Source of the DNA: VRUE01 sp963753585
Lineage (GTDB): Bacteria; Actinomycetota; Thermoleophilia; Solirubrobacterales; 70-9
Assembly: GCA_963753585.1 (NCBI GenBank)
Contig: CAVWCU010000001.1
Location: forward strand, 1,860,001-1,924,000
Direction: 5' to 3'
Length of the DNA: 64,000 nt
Under the pieces are notes generated by a model. The model saw only the letters and a list, made by a program, of their open reading frames with translations, made no database searches and was not told where the DNA came from. Numbering within the stretch: the first letter of the stretch is position 1; each line of letters opens with the position of its first letter. Shown here in pieces: positions 16,941-25,257 of this stretch. Position numbers and translations under genes: made by a program.

Positions 16941-17723
16941 ATGCGCAAACGTCTGACCATTGCCGTTGCCATGGCGGTTGGTGTAGCCGTCACGGTCGCC
17001 GGCGCAGCCTCGGCTGTGCAGTCCCCGGTGCTCGTCGGCGCCGACGGAAACACCCAGAGCATCGGCGTGAACATCACGCCGAAGAAGCGTTCTGCGACGA
17101 AGCCCGGCCCGGCGACGCTCGAAGTCACCACGGCCACCGACAACGCGACCACCCCGAACGGCGTTCCGATCCCGGCCGTGCAGGCGATCGTCGACTTCCC
17201 CAAAGGCGTGACGATCTACAGCAAGGGCTACCCGACCTGCGACCCCGCCGTCCTCCAGAACACCTCCACCGAAAAGGCGCTCGAAGAATGCAAACGAGCG
17301 AAAATCGGCAACGGAGAAGGAACGCTCGACCTCGTCGTCGGCGAAAAAGTCTTCCCCGTCACCGCCGGAATGACCGTCTTCAACGGCGTTCCCAGCGGTG
17401 GCAAGCCGGTGATCCTGCTGCACCTCTACAGCCAGACGCCGGTCCAGACCACCGTCGTGCTCGTCGGCGTGGTCAAGAACTTCAACAAGCAGGGCTTCGG
17501 CCCGCGCCTCGACGTCGCGATCCCGCTGATCGCGGGCGGTCAGGGAGCGGTCACCGGCGTCAAGATCAAGGTCTTCAAGACCTACTCCTTCAAAGGAAAG
17601 AAGCGCAGCTACATCAACGCCACCTGCCCGACCAAGAGCTGGAAGGCACGGGGGGAGTTCGTCTTCAAAGACGGCGAATCCCTGACACCCAGCGTGAAGG
17701 GGAAGTGCACCCAGAAGAAATAG
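16941..17723 (+). CDS. Secreted protein, paralogue family member 2
   Basis: This 260-aa exported protein has a signal peptide MRKRLTIAVAMAVGVAVTV ending near an Ala-rich site (GAASA). It shares the plan of the genes at 937 and 21132. Shared parts are a VNITPKKR start, IYSKGYPTCDP and ALEECKRAKIGNGEG Cys motifs, FNGVPSGGKPVILLHLY, an IPLIAGGQGAV segment, and the tail GKKRSYINATCPTKSW, FKDGESLTPSV, KGKC. An AAGGAG ribosome site lies 11 bases before the ATG. It is divergent from the mce operon across 188 bp, so both promoters are likely there. It ends 9 bp before the convergent MmpL stop. A role at the envelope with Mce/MmpL is inference. Confidence 0.87.
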   Translation: MRKRLTIAVAMAVGVAVTVAGAASAVQSPVLVGADGNTQSIGVNITPKKRSATKPGPATLEVTTATDNATTPNGVPIPAVQAIVDFPKGVTIYSKGYPTCDPAVLQNTSTEKALEECKRAKIGNGEGTLDLVVGEKVFPVTAGMTVFNGVPSGGKPVILLHLYSQTPVQTTVVLVGVVKNFNKQGFGPRLDVAIPLIAGGQGAVTGVKIKVFKTYSFKGKKRSYINATCPTKSWKARGEFVFKDGESLTPSVKGKCTQKK

Positions 17724-17732
17724 CGACGTCGG

Positions 17733-20700
17733 TCAGACGTTGAGGCGTGGCAGCGCCCGCTCCAGCGGGCGCGGCAGCCACCAGACCCGATCGCCGATCA
17801 TCAGCATCAGCGCCGGCAGCAGGACGATGCGAACGACGGTGGCGTCGAGAAGCACCGCGACGGTCAGCCCGATCCCGAGCTGGCTGACCGTCTGCACCGG
17901 CGCCCCGGCGAAGGCGATGAAGACGGCCATCATGATCACCGCGGCGCCGGTGATCACCCGGGCCGTCTTTTCCAGGCCGAAGTGGATCGCCGCCGCGTTG
18001 TCGCCGTGCTCGTCGTAGTGCTCGCGCATCCGCACCAGGAGGAAGACCGCGTAGTCGATCGAGAGGCCGAAGACGACGCCGAAGATCATCGTCGCGCCGA
18101 CCGCGTTGATGTAGGTGTTGCCGCCGAGGGGCCAGCCCTCGGGCACGTTGGTGAGCAGGGTGAGGATGCCGAAGGCGACGCCGACGGTGAGCAGGTTGAG
18201 CCCGACCGCGATCGCCGCCAGGGGCAGCGAGCGCAGGACGAGGATGAGGACGAGGAAGGTGGCGATCGTGATCGCCGCGACCACCCAGGGCATCCGCTCC
18301 CTGGCCACGCGGCTGTAGGTGTTGAGGGTCGCGGTGCCGCCGGCGACCCCGGCTTCGACGTCGGCTTTCTGGCTCAGCTCCGCCGCGTCCTCTTCCAGGC
18401 GCTTGTTGAAATCGACCGACCCGTCGGAGGCGAAGTCGTAGCGAGTGGTGACGAGGTAGCGCGCCGCCTGGCCGCCGCGTTCCAGGTCGACGGCCCCCGT
18501 GGCAGCCTCGCGCAGCTGCCCGCGCGTCCCGTCGAGGACGGAGAGGACGAAGTAGCCCGAGTCGAAGATGCCAGGCGTGGTGCGCCGCAGGTTGTCGACC
18601 TGGCGGTTCAGCGTCTCGTTCTGGGAAACGATGCGAACCGTGGCGCGACGCAGACCCGACTGCAGGGGATAGGAGCGGCTGTAGAGCTCTCCGAGCCTGC
18701 GTTCGAGCACCGCCGTGCCGTCGGCGAGCTGGGTCAGGCCATTGGCAAGCAGGCTCGCGCCGGAGCTGGCTTCCTCGAGGCGCCCGGCGGATTTCTGGAA
18801 TTCCCGGTCGAGCCGCTCTGCGCCGTCGGCGAGTTTGTCGCCGCCGCGGGCGAGTTTGAAGAGGCCGTCGGAGAGCCGGGTCGCGCCGTCGTTGAGCCCC
18901 CTGAGGTTGCTCAACGTGCTCTGCAGCCAGAACTTGATCGATTTCGCGTCGTCGGCGTTTTGGTCGAGCCTTTCGGTCAGGGCGCCGAGTTCGGCGGGCA
19001 GGGCGCTGGAGATCGCCGATGCCTGGCGGACCGCCGCCAGGGCGGCGTCGTAGTTCGGGTCTGTTTTGCCGACGGTCATGCCTTCGAGCTGCTGCAGGGC
19101 GGCCTTCAGCTGGTCGTCGGCCGCCTGCGCCGAAGCCTGCAGCCCCGGCACCGTGCTCTTCGAGTCCTGCTGGAGCGACCTGGTAAGCCGGCGGGAGTCC
19201 GGCAGCACGTTGACGTTGAGGTTGGGAACGAGGTCGTGGGTGCCGAACTTGAGCGCGAGGCTGGCCGTCGCCGCTTCTTCCTGCGCTTCGGCAAGCTGCC
19301 GCGAGCCTTTGGCGAAGAGGCTGATCGCGTCAACGGCTCTTTCGCCCCCCACCGCAGCTTGGCCAAGGCCTTCGGCAAGCGCCTGCGCGCCGTCCTCGGC
19401 CTGGCCGGATCCATCGGCGATCAGGCCCGCCCCGTAGGTCGCTCGCGAAACTCCCCTGCGCAGCAGCGCAACCCCATTTGTCGCCCTGCCCAGCGCCTCT
19501 CCCAGCCGGTTGAGGTTCGCCAGCGGCCCGGCCTCGTCGTCGTCGGAGGAGATCAGGGCCGCTCCCCTTCGCCTGAGCGGTTCGACCGATCTCGAGATCT
19601 GGCCCGGGCCGATCACGCTCTGTACGCCGTCGAGCTCCGCAATCTGGCGTTGCCAGCGACTCAGGGTCGAGAGCCGGTCGGGTTCGGTGATCGGTCCGTC
19701 TTTGGCAACCGCGACCACTACGAACGGAGCGTCGAAACCGGCGCCGACCGAGTCCTGGACCCGTTCGGCGTCGAGGCGGGCCGGGGAGTCGTGCGGGAGT
19801 TCGCCGACGGTGAAGGGGCCGGTCTTCAGCGCAAGCGCCGGTGCGGCGAGGACCAGTACGACGGCGCCGATCGCGAGCGAGACCGGGACCGGGCGGCTGA
19901 GAGCGGCGGTGACGACGGTCATCAGCCGCGAGCGCTCGCCGTTGGGCGCCGCGCCGATGCGCCAGCGGTCGACGTTGGGACCGAGCAGGACCAGGATCGG
20001 CGGGCCGACGAGCGTGGCGACAAGGACGGTGAGCAGCACGACCAGGGCCAAGGTCCCGGCAAGCGAAGCGAGCAGGGCGCCGGGGACGACGAACATCGCC
20101 ACGACCATCGAGAGGATCAGGGTGCTGCCGGCGAAGATCGTCGTGCGGCCGGCCGTCCGCCGGGTCGTCCAGGCGGCGTCGACCGGATCGGCTCCCTCGG
20201 CAAGCTCTTCGCGGAAGCGCGAGACCAGCAGCAGCGCGTAGTCGACACCGAGGGCGAGGCCCATCATCGAGCAGACGACCAGCGCCAAGGCACCGACGTC
20301 GAAGAAGTTGGTCAGCAGCGAGAGCAGGCCCCGAGAGGTGAGGACGGCCACAGCGCCGAAGGCGAGTGGGATCGCGGCGGCGACCGGAGAGCGGAAGACC
20401 AGCAGGAGGACGATCAGGAGGATCGGCATCGCGATCAGCTCGCCCTGCTCCGCCGCGTGGATCGAGTCGTCCTGGATAGTCCGCGTCAGCGTGGGCTGGC
20501 CGGTCTGCGTTGCCTTGACGGGCGGGTGGACCTCCGCCGCGAGGATGTCCTCGACCAGCGGCACCTTGTCCTTGACCGCCTCCTTTTCGTCGACGTGGAA
20601 GTCGGCGATGATCAGCGCCTTACGGGGGCTGGGGCGCAGCTCGTCGACCGAGCCGCGGTCCCAGGGCGATACCGTCGTCACCGTCGGGTCTCTCCGCAGG

Positions 20701-21014
20701 GCCCGGACCAGGTCTGGGCCCTGGCGGTCGATCGCGTCCGCCGGCCCTTGCAGGAGGATCGCGAAGATCGCCGTGTCGCCGAAGTGATCGCGCAGCAGCT
20801 TGTTGGACCGTTCCGTCTCGGTCCCGGGGATGTCCAGCGAGCTGGGGCTGAGCCTCTCCTCGAGGCTGAAGCCGAAGGCGGAAAGAGCCGCGATCAGGAT
20901 CAGGGCGACCGCCAGCGCGCGGCGCGGATGCCGCAACGACACTGGGGGACGGGCTTTGCCCTCGCGACTTCCGCGATCGCCGTCGCTCCGCCCCCTGCTC
21001 CTCCTCACGGGCAC
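17733..21014 (-). CDS. MmpL/RND-superfamily membrane transporter
   Basis: This 1093-aa protein is an RND-type exporter of the actinobacterial MmpL kind, which moves lipids or hydrophobic molecules. The first helix lies near residues 32-50. An extracellular domain follows (SSLDIPGTETERSNKLL), then a five-helix bundle at about 195-345 containing GVDYALLLVSR. A very long helical porter region (about 400-850) is rich in Ala/Leu/Gln heptads. The second bundle (about 905-1070) has GLSIDYAVFLLVRMRE. Both Asp-Tyr motifs of the proton-relay helix are present. It neighbours the mce operon and two secreted paralogues, so this looks like a lipid-handling block. The substrate cannot be read from the sequence. 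Confidence 0.93.
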   Translation of the reverse strand: MPVRRSRGRSDGDRGSREGKARPPVSLRHPRRALAVALILIAALSAFGFSLEERLSPSSLDIPGTETERSNKLLRDHFGDTAIFAILLQGPADAIDRQGPDLVRALRRDPTVTTVSPWDRGSVDELRPSPRKALIIADFHVDEKEAVKDKVPLVEDILAAEVHPPVKATQTGQPTLTRTIQDDSIHAAEQGELIAMPILLIVLLLVFRSPVAAAIPLAFGAVAVLTSRGLLSLLTNFFDVGALALVVCSMMGLALGVDYALLLVSRFREELAEGADPVDAAWTTRRTAGRTTIFAGSTLILSMVVAMFVVPGALLASLAGTLALVVLLTVLVATLVGPPILVLLGPNVDRWRIGAAPNGERSRLMTVVTAALSRPVPVSLAIGAVVLVLAAPALALKTGPFTVGELPHDSPARLDAERVQDSVGAGFDAPFVVVAVAKDGPITEPDRLSTLSRWQRQIAELDGVQSVIGPGQISRSVEPLRRRGAALISSDDDEAGPLANLNRLGEALGRATNGVALLRRGVSRATYGAGLIADGSGQAEDGAQALAEGLGQAAVGGERAVDAISLFAKGSRQLAEAQEEAATASLALKFGTHDLVPNLNVNVLPDSRRLTRSLQQDSKSTVPGLQASAQAADDQLKAALQQLEGMTVGKTDPNYDAALAAVRQASAISSALPAELGALTERLDQNADDAKSIKFWLQSTLSNLRGLNDGATRLSDGLFKLARGGDKLADGAERLDREFQKSAGRLEEASSGASLLANGLTQLADGTAVLERRLGELYSRSYPLQSGLRRATVRIVSQNETLNRQVDNLRRTTPGIFDSGYFVLSVLDGTRGQLREAATGAVDLERGGQAARYLVTTRYDFASDGSVDFNKRLEEDAAELSQKADVEAGVAGGTATLNTYSRVARERMPWVVAAITIATFLVLILVLRSLPLAAIAVGLNLLTVGVAFGILTLLTNVPEGWPLGGNTYINAVGATMIFGVVFGLSIDYAVFLLVRMREHYDEHGDNAAAIHFGLEKTARVITGAAVIMMAVFIAFAGAPVQTVSQLGIGLTVAVLLDATVVRIVLLPALMLMIGDRVWWLPRPLERALPRLNV

Positions 21015-21131
21015 GCCTGTAGTTTGCCGGTCCAGGCGCCGGAGCGGGGCAAAAGATGCGGAAGAGTCTGTTAAGGAGCTGATAGGGGCCTGCCGCGCAA
21101 GGGACGCGCTAGCCTGGATGCCGGAGGCGAT

Positions 21132-21881
21132 TTGAAGCGGTTACTGGGCATCGGAGCGCTTGTGGCCTGTGTGCTGTGCACGGGTACAGCACACGCTGCC
21201 TTCATCCGGGTCGAGAACCTGATCTTCACGGCTGACGGCGGCTTCACTCCCCGCCTCCTGCCCCGGCACTCCTTCGCCCCGATCTCGTTCGAGGGGCACG
21301 CGAATCTGAGAGCCGTCGATGGCGGGCAGCCGGTCGCGGTGCGGCAGATCGTGCTCGACTTCGACCGCGACGGGCGCCTCAGCATCGCCGGGCTTCCCGT
21401 CTGCAACCCGGCGGTGCTGGTGGAATCGACGCCCGCCGAAGCGCGCGCCAGGTGCTCGAATGCGATCGTCGGCAGCGGTCGGGTCACCGCCATGATCGGC
21501 CTCAGCGGGGGGCCGATCATGGCCGGCTCCCCGCTGACGATCTTCAACGGCCCGCGCCAGGCGGGCCACCCGACGGCGGTCCTCCACGCGCGCACCACGG
21601 TCCCAGCGGTGCAGACCTTCGTCATCACGGTCCCGATCGAACGCCGGCCCGGCGAATTCCGCTACCGCGCCACCATCGACGTGCCGCCGATCGCCGCCGG
21701 CTTGGGCTCGCTCACGCACATCGACGCAACGGTCGGCCGCCGCTACCGCTCCGGAGGCTCCAAGCGCAGTTACGTCTCGGCCCGCTGCAGCGACAACGTC
21801 CTGCGCACGCACGGCCGGCTGACCTTCGCCGACGGCCTGGTGATCGACGGCAGCATCGACCGGGGCTGCACCTTCCGCTAG
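21132..21881 (+). CDS. Secreted protein, paralogue family member 3
   Basis: The TTG at 21132 begins a signal peptide (LKRLLGIGALVACVLC, then AHA). The 249-aa product matches the genes at 937 and 16941: FTADGGFTPRLLPRH, IAGLPVCNPAVL, ARCSNAIVGSGRVTAM, LTIFNGPRQAGHPTAVLHA, VPPIAAGLGSLTHID, and the tail GSKRSYVSARCSDN, FADGLVIDGS, DRGCTFR. The matched spacing of the Cys suggests conserved disulfides. It is divergent from MmpL by about 117 bp and lies just upstream of tRNA-Lys. Function is unknown. Confidence 0.85.
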   Translation: MKRLLGIGALVACVLCTGTAHAAFIRVENLIFTADGGFTPRLLPRHSFAPISFEGHANLRAVDGGQPVAVRQIVLDFDRDGRLSIAGLPVCNPAVLVESTPAEARARCSNAIVGSGRVTAMIGLSGGPIMAGSPLTIFNGPRQAGHPTAVLHARTTVPAVQTFVITVPIERRPGEFRYRATIDVPPIAAGLGSLTHIDATVGRRYRSGGSKRSYVSARCSDNVLRTHGRLTFADGLVIDGSIDRGCTFR

Positions 21882-21911
21882 AGACGCCGGCCTTCCTATA
21901 CTTCCCGCCCG

Positions 21912-21984
21912 GGGCCGTTAGCTCAGTTGGTAGAGCAGGAGACTCTTAATCTCAAGGTCGAAGGTTCGAGCCCTTCACGGCCCA
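21912..21984 (+). tRNA. tRNA-Lys (anticodon CTT)
   Basis: A full cloverleaf is visible. The acceptor stem GGGCCGT pairs with ACGGCCC, and the discriminator is A. The D-arm is TAGCTCAGTTGGTAGAGC. The anticodon loop has CTT for lysine, and the T-arm contains GGTTCGAGCC. No CCA is encoded. It starts about 30 bp after the upstream gene's stop and ends 11 bp before the convergent gene at 21995. Confidence 0.96.
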
Positions 21985-21994
21985 TCTCCTCGTC

Positions 21995-22792
21995 CTATTC
22001 GCCGAGGCCGCCGGTGCTGCCGCCGAGGCCGCCGAAGGGGTTCTGCAGGGCTTCTTTGCCTTGTTCTTTTTCTGTTTTGGCGAAGCGCTTCTTTTCGGTT
22101 TGCCACTGCTTGCCGCGCCGGCGGGATTCGGCGAGCTGTTCTTCGATCTGTTTCTTTTCCTGCGCGATGGCCTTGCCTTTGGCTTTCTCGCCGGCTGCGT
22201 CGCCGGCCTTGAAGTCGCCGGCAAGGTACTCATAGGACGCGAGGGTGGTGAGGAAGCCGGTGGCGGGACGGGCCTCGGTGGCCAGGCGCTGCGCGGTCGC
22301 CGCTTCCTCGATGTTGGTCACGATTTCTTCAACGCTGAACGCCGCTTCGGCGAGCGTGAAGAAGGTGTTTGCCATCAGCAGCGCGCCGGACGGGTTCACT
22401 TCGTCAGTCTCTTCGAGGTAGAGGCCCCAGAACCGGGCCGCCTGTTCGAAGTCCCGTCGACTCTCGATGTTGAGCACCGGCCCGCCGGTCTGGGGGTCGA
22501 CTTCGACCTCAGCGTTTCCGGCTCCGACTCGGGCGCGAGCGGCGGCGAGCAGCAGGTTCGGGTTGTCCTGGTCGCGGCTCAGCCTCGCTTCCGCCTGTTC
22601 GGCCTGTTCGTCGAGGATCTTGCTCGCTTCGGAGCTGCCGCCGGTGCCGAAGAGGCTGCCGACGTTGACCGGGCCGACGACGAGGAAGAGGCTGGCGCCC
22701 ATCAGCAGGGCGAGAATCGCGTAGACGACCTGGACGACGCGCTTACGCCGTCCCCGGATGTCGAAGAGCATCCTTCGCTCGCCATCTGCCAC
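21995..22792 (-). CDS. Membrane-anchored TPR-like helical protein
   Basis: The 265-aa protein has one membrane helix at about residues 19-40 (VVQVVYAILALLMGASLFLV). A helical region rich in Ala/Glu follows (ILDEQAEQAEARLSRDQDNPNLLLAAARARV, split here by content), with the alternation expected of tetratricopeptide repeats. A charged coiled-coil tail (EKAKGKAIAQEKKQIEEQL) and a Gly-rich end (NPFGGLGGSTGGLGE) close it. It lies directly downstream of tatC (5 bp gap) and is probably co-transcribed with tatA-tatC, but no Tat role is proven. Either the ATG at 22792 or the one seven codons in could be the start. Confidence 0.8.
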   Translation of the reverse strand: MADGERRMLFDIRGRRKRVVQVVYAILALLMGASLFLVVGPVNVGSLFGTGGSSEASKILDEQAEQAEARLSRDQDNPNLLLAAARARVGAGNAEVEVDPQTGGPVLNIESRRDFEQAARFWGLYLEETDEVNPSGALLMANTFFTLAEAAFSVEEIVTNIEEAATAQRLATEARPATGFLTTLASYEYLAGDFKAGDAAGEKAKGKAIAQEKKQIEEQLAESRRRGKQWQTEKKRFAKTEKEQGKEALQNPFGGLGGSTGGLGE

Positions 22793-22797
22793 TCGAT

Positions 22798-23568
22798 TCA
22801 GCGCTCCTGTGTTGAGGGCCTTGCCATTCCTCCCGCCGCCTTTGGCGTGCCAAAGGCGCGAGCGATCAAGATACTCAACTCGTAGAGCAGAAGGAGCGGC
22901 ACCATCTCGATCAGCATCGAGACCGGGTCGACGCCAGGCAGGGCGGCGGCGAGCAGGGCGATTGCGAGATAGGCGTAGCGGCGGTTGCCAGAGAGCTGGT
23001 CGACGCTGACGATTCCGAGCCTGGTCACGGCGAGAATGCCCAGTGGCAGCTGGAAGACGAGGCCGCCGACGAGCATCGTGGTGGAGAAGAAGCTGTAGTA
23101 GTCGCGAGCGCGTACCTGGACGTTGAACTGGGTGTCGTTGAAGCCGAGCAGGAACTTGACCGCGGCCGGCATGACCACGAAGTAGGCGAAGAGGACCCCG
23201 ATCGCAAAGAGGATCGGGACGAAGATCAGAAACGGCAGCACGACGCGGCGCTCGCGGTCGCTGAATGCCGGCAGCACATAGGCATAGGCCTGGTACAGCA
23301 GGATCGGAAGAGAGAGGATCAGGGCGCCGTAGGTGGCGACCGTGAGGGTCGTCGTGAACGGCTCGGCGACGCCGAAGGTGAGCAGCTTCTCGTGGTCGCT
23401 GGGGAGCGGCCCGGAGGCGATTTCCAGCAGCATCTCGTTCTGCCAGAAGCAGAGCCCCAGGGCGACGCCGAAGACGATCACGCAGACGATCACGCGGGTG
23501 CGCAGCTCGTCCAGGTGCTCGACCAGCGTCAGCCGGTCCTCGTGCGAAACCGGCCTCATCCGGGCCAT
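22798..23568 (-). CDS. tatC: Sec-independent translocase subunit TatC
   Basis: TatC is the core receptor of the twin-arginine translocase, which exports folded proteins. The 256-aa protein has the N-terminal signature LTLVEHLDELRTRVIVC, six predicted membrane helices, PLPSDHEKLLTFGVAEPF in the first periplasmic loop (conserved Glu present), and FAYFVVMPAAVKFLLGF. It ends with a short basic tail. TatA lies 9 bp upstream on the same strand. At least one likely client is near: the Rieske protein at 27.6-28.3 kb has a TRRRAF signal. Confidence 0.96.
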   Translation of the reverse strand: MARMRPVSHEDRLTLVEHLDELRTRVIVCVIVFGVALGLCFWQNEMLLEIASGPLPSDHEKLLTFGVAEPFTTTLTVATYGALILSLPILLYQAYAYVLPAFSDRERRVVLPFLIFVPILFAIGVLFAYFVVMPAAVKFLLGFNDTQFNVQVRARDYYSFFSTTMLVGGLVFQLPLGILAVTRLGIVSVDQLSGNRRYAYLAIALLAAALPGVDPVSMLIEMVPLLLLYELSILIARAFGTPKAAGGMARPSTQER

Positions 23569-23577
23569 CGCGGAGCC

Positions 23578-23814
23578 TCAGCGACGGTCGTGCGCGACCG
23601 TCTCGTCCTCGGCGGCCGCCTCGGCAGCCGGCTGCGGCGGCTCGATCGCCTCGCGGCTCTCCGGCTCGTCGCGACTGTCCCCGCTGACGGAGCCACGGAA
23701 CTCGCGGATCCCGCGGCCCAGGGAACGACCGAGCTCCGGCAGGCGCTTCGGGCCGAAGACGACGAGGGCGATGATCAGGACGATCGCAAGCTCGAGAGGT
23801 CCAACGTTTGGCAT
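23578..23814 (-). CDS. tatA: Sec-independent translocase subunit TatA
   Basis: This 78-aa TatA/B-type protein begins with a short N-tail and one membrane helix (GPLELAIVLIIALVVFG). The hinge FGPKRLPELGRSLGRGIREF and an amphipathic helix follow, then an acidic, disordered tail. TatA oligomerises to form the protein-conducting part of the Tat machine. The FGPKRLPELGR motif is diagnostic. It is promoter-proximal to tatC. Confidence 0.95.
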   Translation of the reverse strand: MPNVGPLELAIVLIIALVVFGPKRLPELGRSLGRGIREFRGSVSGDSRDEPESREAIEPPQPAAEAAAEDETVAHDRR

Positions 23815-23916
23815 CGACCCATGGTAACGGTCGGCGTCCGCGATCGGATCACGGTGAATTGGGCCAGTGGCCTACCCGAAAATGGGGTTTTCTTCGTTCT
23901 CCGTGAAAAGTGCGGA

Positions 23917-23945
23917 TTGACTCGGCCTCTCGCGGGTTCGATAAG
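23917..23945 (+). promoter_or_regulatory. Near-consensus housekeeping promoter giving a leaderless transcript
   Basis: A -35 box TTGACT (23917-23922) and a -10 box GATAAG (23940-23945) are separated by exactly 17 bp. The expected start of transcription, about 7 bp after the -10, falls on the A of the ATG at 23952. The mRNA would then be leaderless, and no ribosome site is present. Confidence 0.7.
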
Positions 23946-23951
23946 GCAGAG

Positions 23952-24284
23952 ATGAGACACGCGGGCACCGGACAGACGAAAACCGCACTGGGGCTTCACG
24001 TCTGCCCGCGTTGCTCTTCGCCACTGGTGCAGCCGACCTGCTGGGAGCAGGCGGGCGACCGCGGGCACTGGCGCCTCTGGCGTCGCTGCCCCGAGTGCGA
24101 ATGGCAGCGGGACGAGGTCCACGGAGAAGCGGAGATCGACGCCTTCGACGAAGAGCTCGACAACGGCACCCGCGACCTGGCCAAGGTCCTGAAGGCGCTT
24201 GAGCACGAGAACATGCAGTACGTCGCCGACACCTTTGCGGCCGCGCTCGACGCCGACCTGATTACGGCTGACGACTTCAGTTAG
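23952..24284 (+). CDS. Small zinc-ribbon protein of unknown function
   Basis: The start at 23952 gives a 110-aa protein. An N-terminal zinc ribbon is formed by CPRC (near residue 18) and CPEC (near residue 48), with an additional Cys at TCWEQ. An acidic helical domain follows (AEIDAFDEELDNGTRDLAKVL, 21 residues shown by position 62-82) and then FAAALDADLITADDFS. An upstream in-frame start at 23910 is excluded because the strong promoter lies after it. Nucleic acid or protein binding through the ribbon is plausible; the function is not known. It is convergent with the polyprenyl synthase gene, 7 bp away. Confidence 0.82.
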   Translation: MRHAGTGQTKTALGLHVCPRCSSPLVQPTCWEQAGDRGHWRLWRRCPECEWQRDEVHGEAEIDAFDEELDNGTRDLAKVLKALEHENMQYVADTFAAALDADLITADDFS

Positions 24285-24291
24285 GGGCGCC

Positions 24292-25257
24292 TCACGAGTA
24301 ACGCTGGACTACGCCATCGGCGACGAGCTCGAGGAGGTGCTTCTGCTCGTCGCCGAACTTTCCCTCGTTTAGCTTCTTTTTGGCGTCCGTGACCATCGAG
24401 AGGGCTCGGGTGCGGACTTGGTCCAGGGCGCCGGTGGCAGTTATGCGGTCGCAGAGGGACTCGGCGGAAGCTGCGTCCAAGGTGCGCAGGTCGACATCGC
24501 GGAGGGACGGGTCCGACTCGGCGGCGGCGATCAGGGGCAGCGTGACCGTGCCGTCGAGCAGGTCGGTTCCGCGGGCCTTGCCGGTGCGCTCGGGGGGGCC
24601 GGACACGTCGAGCACGTCGTCGAGGAGCTGGAACGCGAGCCCGATCTGGGCGCCGAAGGCGCCCAGCGCCTCGGCGTCGTGGCCGAGCAGGCAGGCGCAC
24701 TCGAACAGCGCCCCGGTCTTCAGCCGGCAGCGGTCGAGGTAGCGCTGCTCCGGCACCCCGGTGTCGAATGCGTCCTGGCGCTGGGCGAGCTCCCCCCAGG
24801 CGAGGGCGACGGAAGCCTGGGCCAGCAGGGCGATCGCACGAGCGTCGCCGTGGGTGGCAAGGAGGGCGAAGGCACGGGAGAAGAGCAGGTCCCCGACCGC
24901 CACGGCACGGTCGCGCCCAGAGGTTGCGGCGACGGTGGGCAGGCCCCGGCGCAACGGCGCGTCGTCGAGGACGTCGTCGTGAACGAGCGTCGCCATGTGG
25001 ACGAGCTCGATCGCCGCGGCGGCGCGCACGGCGGCCTCGGCCCCATTGGCCCCGGCACAGAGCAGGACGAGGAGCGGCCGCAGGCGCTTGCCTCCAGCAG
25101 CAAGCGTCGCGGCGGCCTCGGCCCCCAAGCGCTCGCCGTGGTCGCGACCCTGCTCGCGCAGCAGATCCTCCACCTGGCCGAGGCGGGACGGCAGCCAGCG
25201 ACTCGACGCATCGAGGACCGCCGTGACGGGAGGCGGGACGGCAGAGGGACGGGTCAC
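24292..25257 (-). CDS. Polyprenyl diphosphate synthase
   Basis: This trans-prenyltransferase builds the long isoprenoid chain, here most likely for menaquinone because MenG is directly upstream. The 321-aa protein starts at a GTG that overlaps the menG stop (GTGA). Family motifs are present: GGKRLRPLLVLL, the first Asp-rich motif LVHDDVLDDAPLRRG, LKTGALFECACLLG, and the second Asp-rich motif FQLLDDVLDVSG with GTDLLDGTVTLPLI. The chain-length-determining residues before the first motif are small (IELVHMATLVHDD), as in long-chain enzymes. An open frame fuses it to part of menG, but this is a frameshift artefact. Confidence 0.93.
   Translation of the reverse strand: MTRPSAVPPPVTAVLDASSRWLPSRLGQVEDLLREQGRDHGERLGAEAAATLAAGGKRLRPLLVLLCAGANGAEAAVRAAAAIELVHMATLVHDDVLDDAPLRRGLPTVAATSGRDRAVAVGDLLFSRAFALLATHGDARAIALLAQASVALAWGELAQRQDAFDTGVPEQRYLDRCRLKTGALFECACLLGHDAEALGAFGAQIGLAFQLLDDVLDVSGPPERTGKARGTDLLDGTVTLPLIAAAESDPSLRDVDLRTLDAASAESLCDRITATGALDQVRTRALSMVTDAKKKLNEGKFGDEQKHLLELVADGVVQRYS

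Noticed and set aside
17982..21074. A 1030-residue open frame on the plus strand opposite the MmpL gene
   Set aside because: It is Arg/Asp/Val-rich low-complexity translation of the complementary strand, typical of very GC-rich DNA, with no domain; MmpL on the minus strand has clear motifs.
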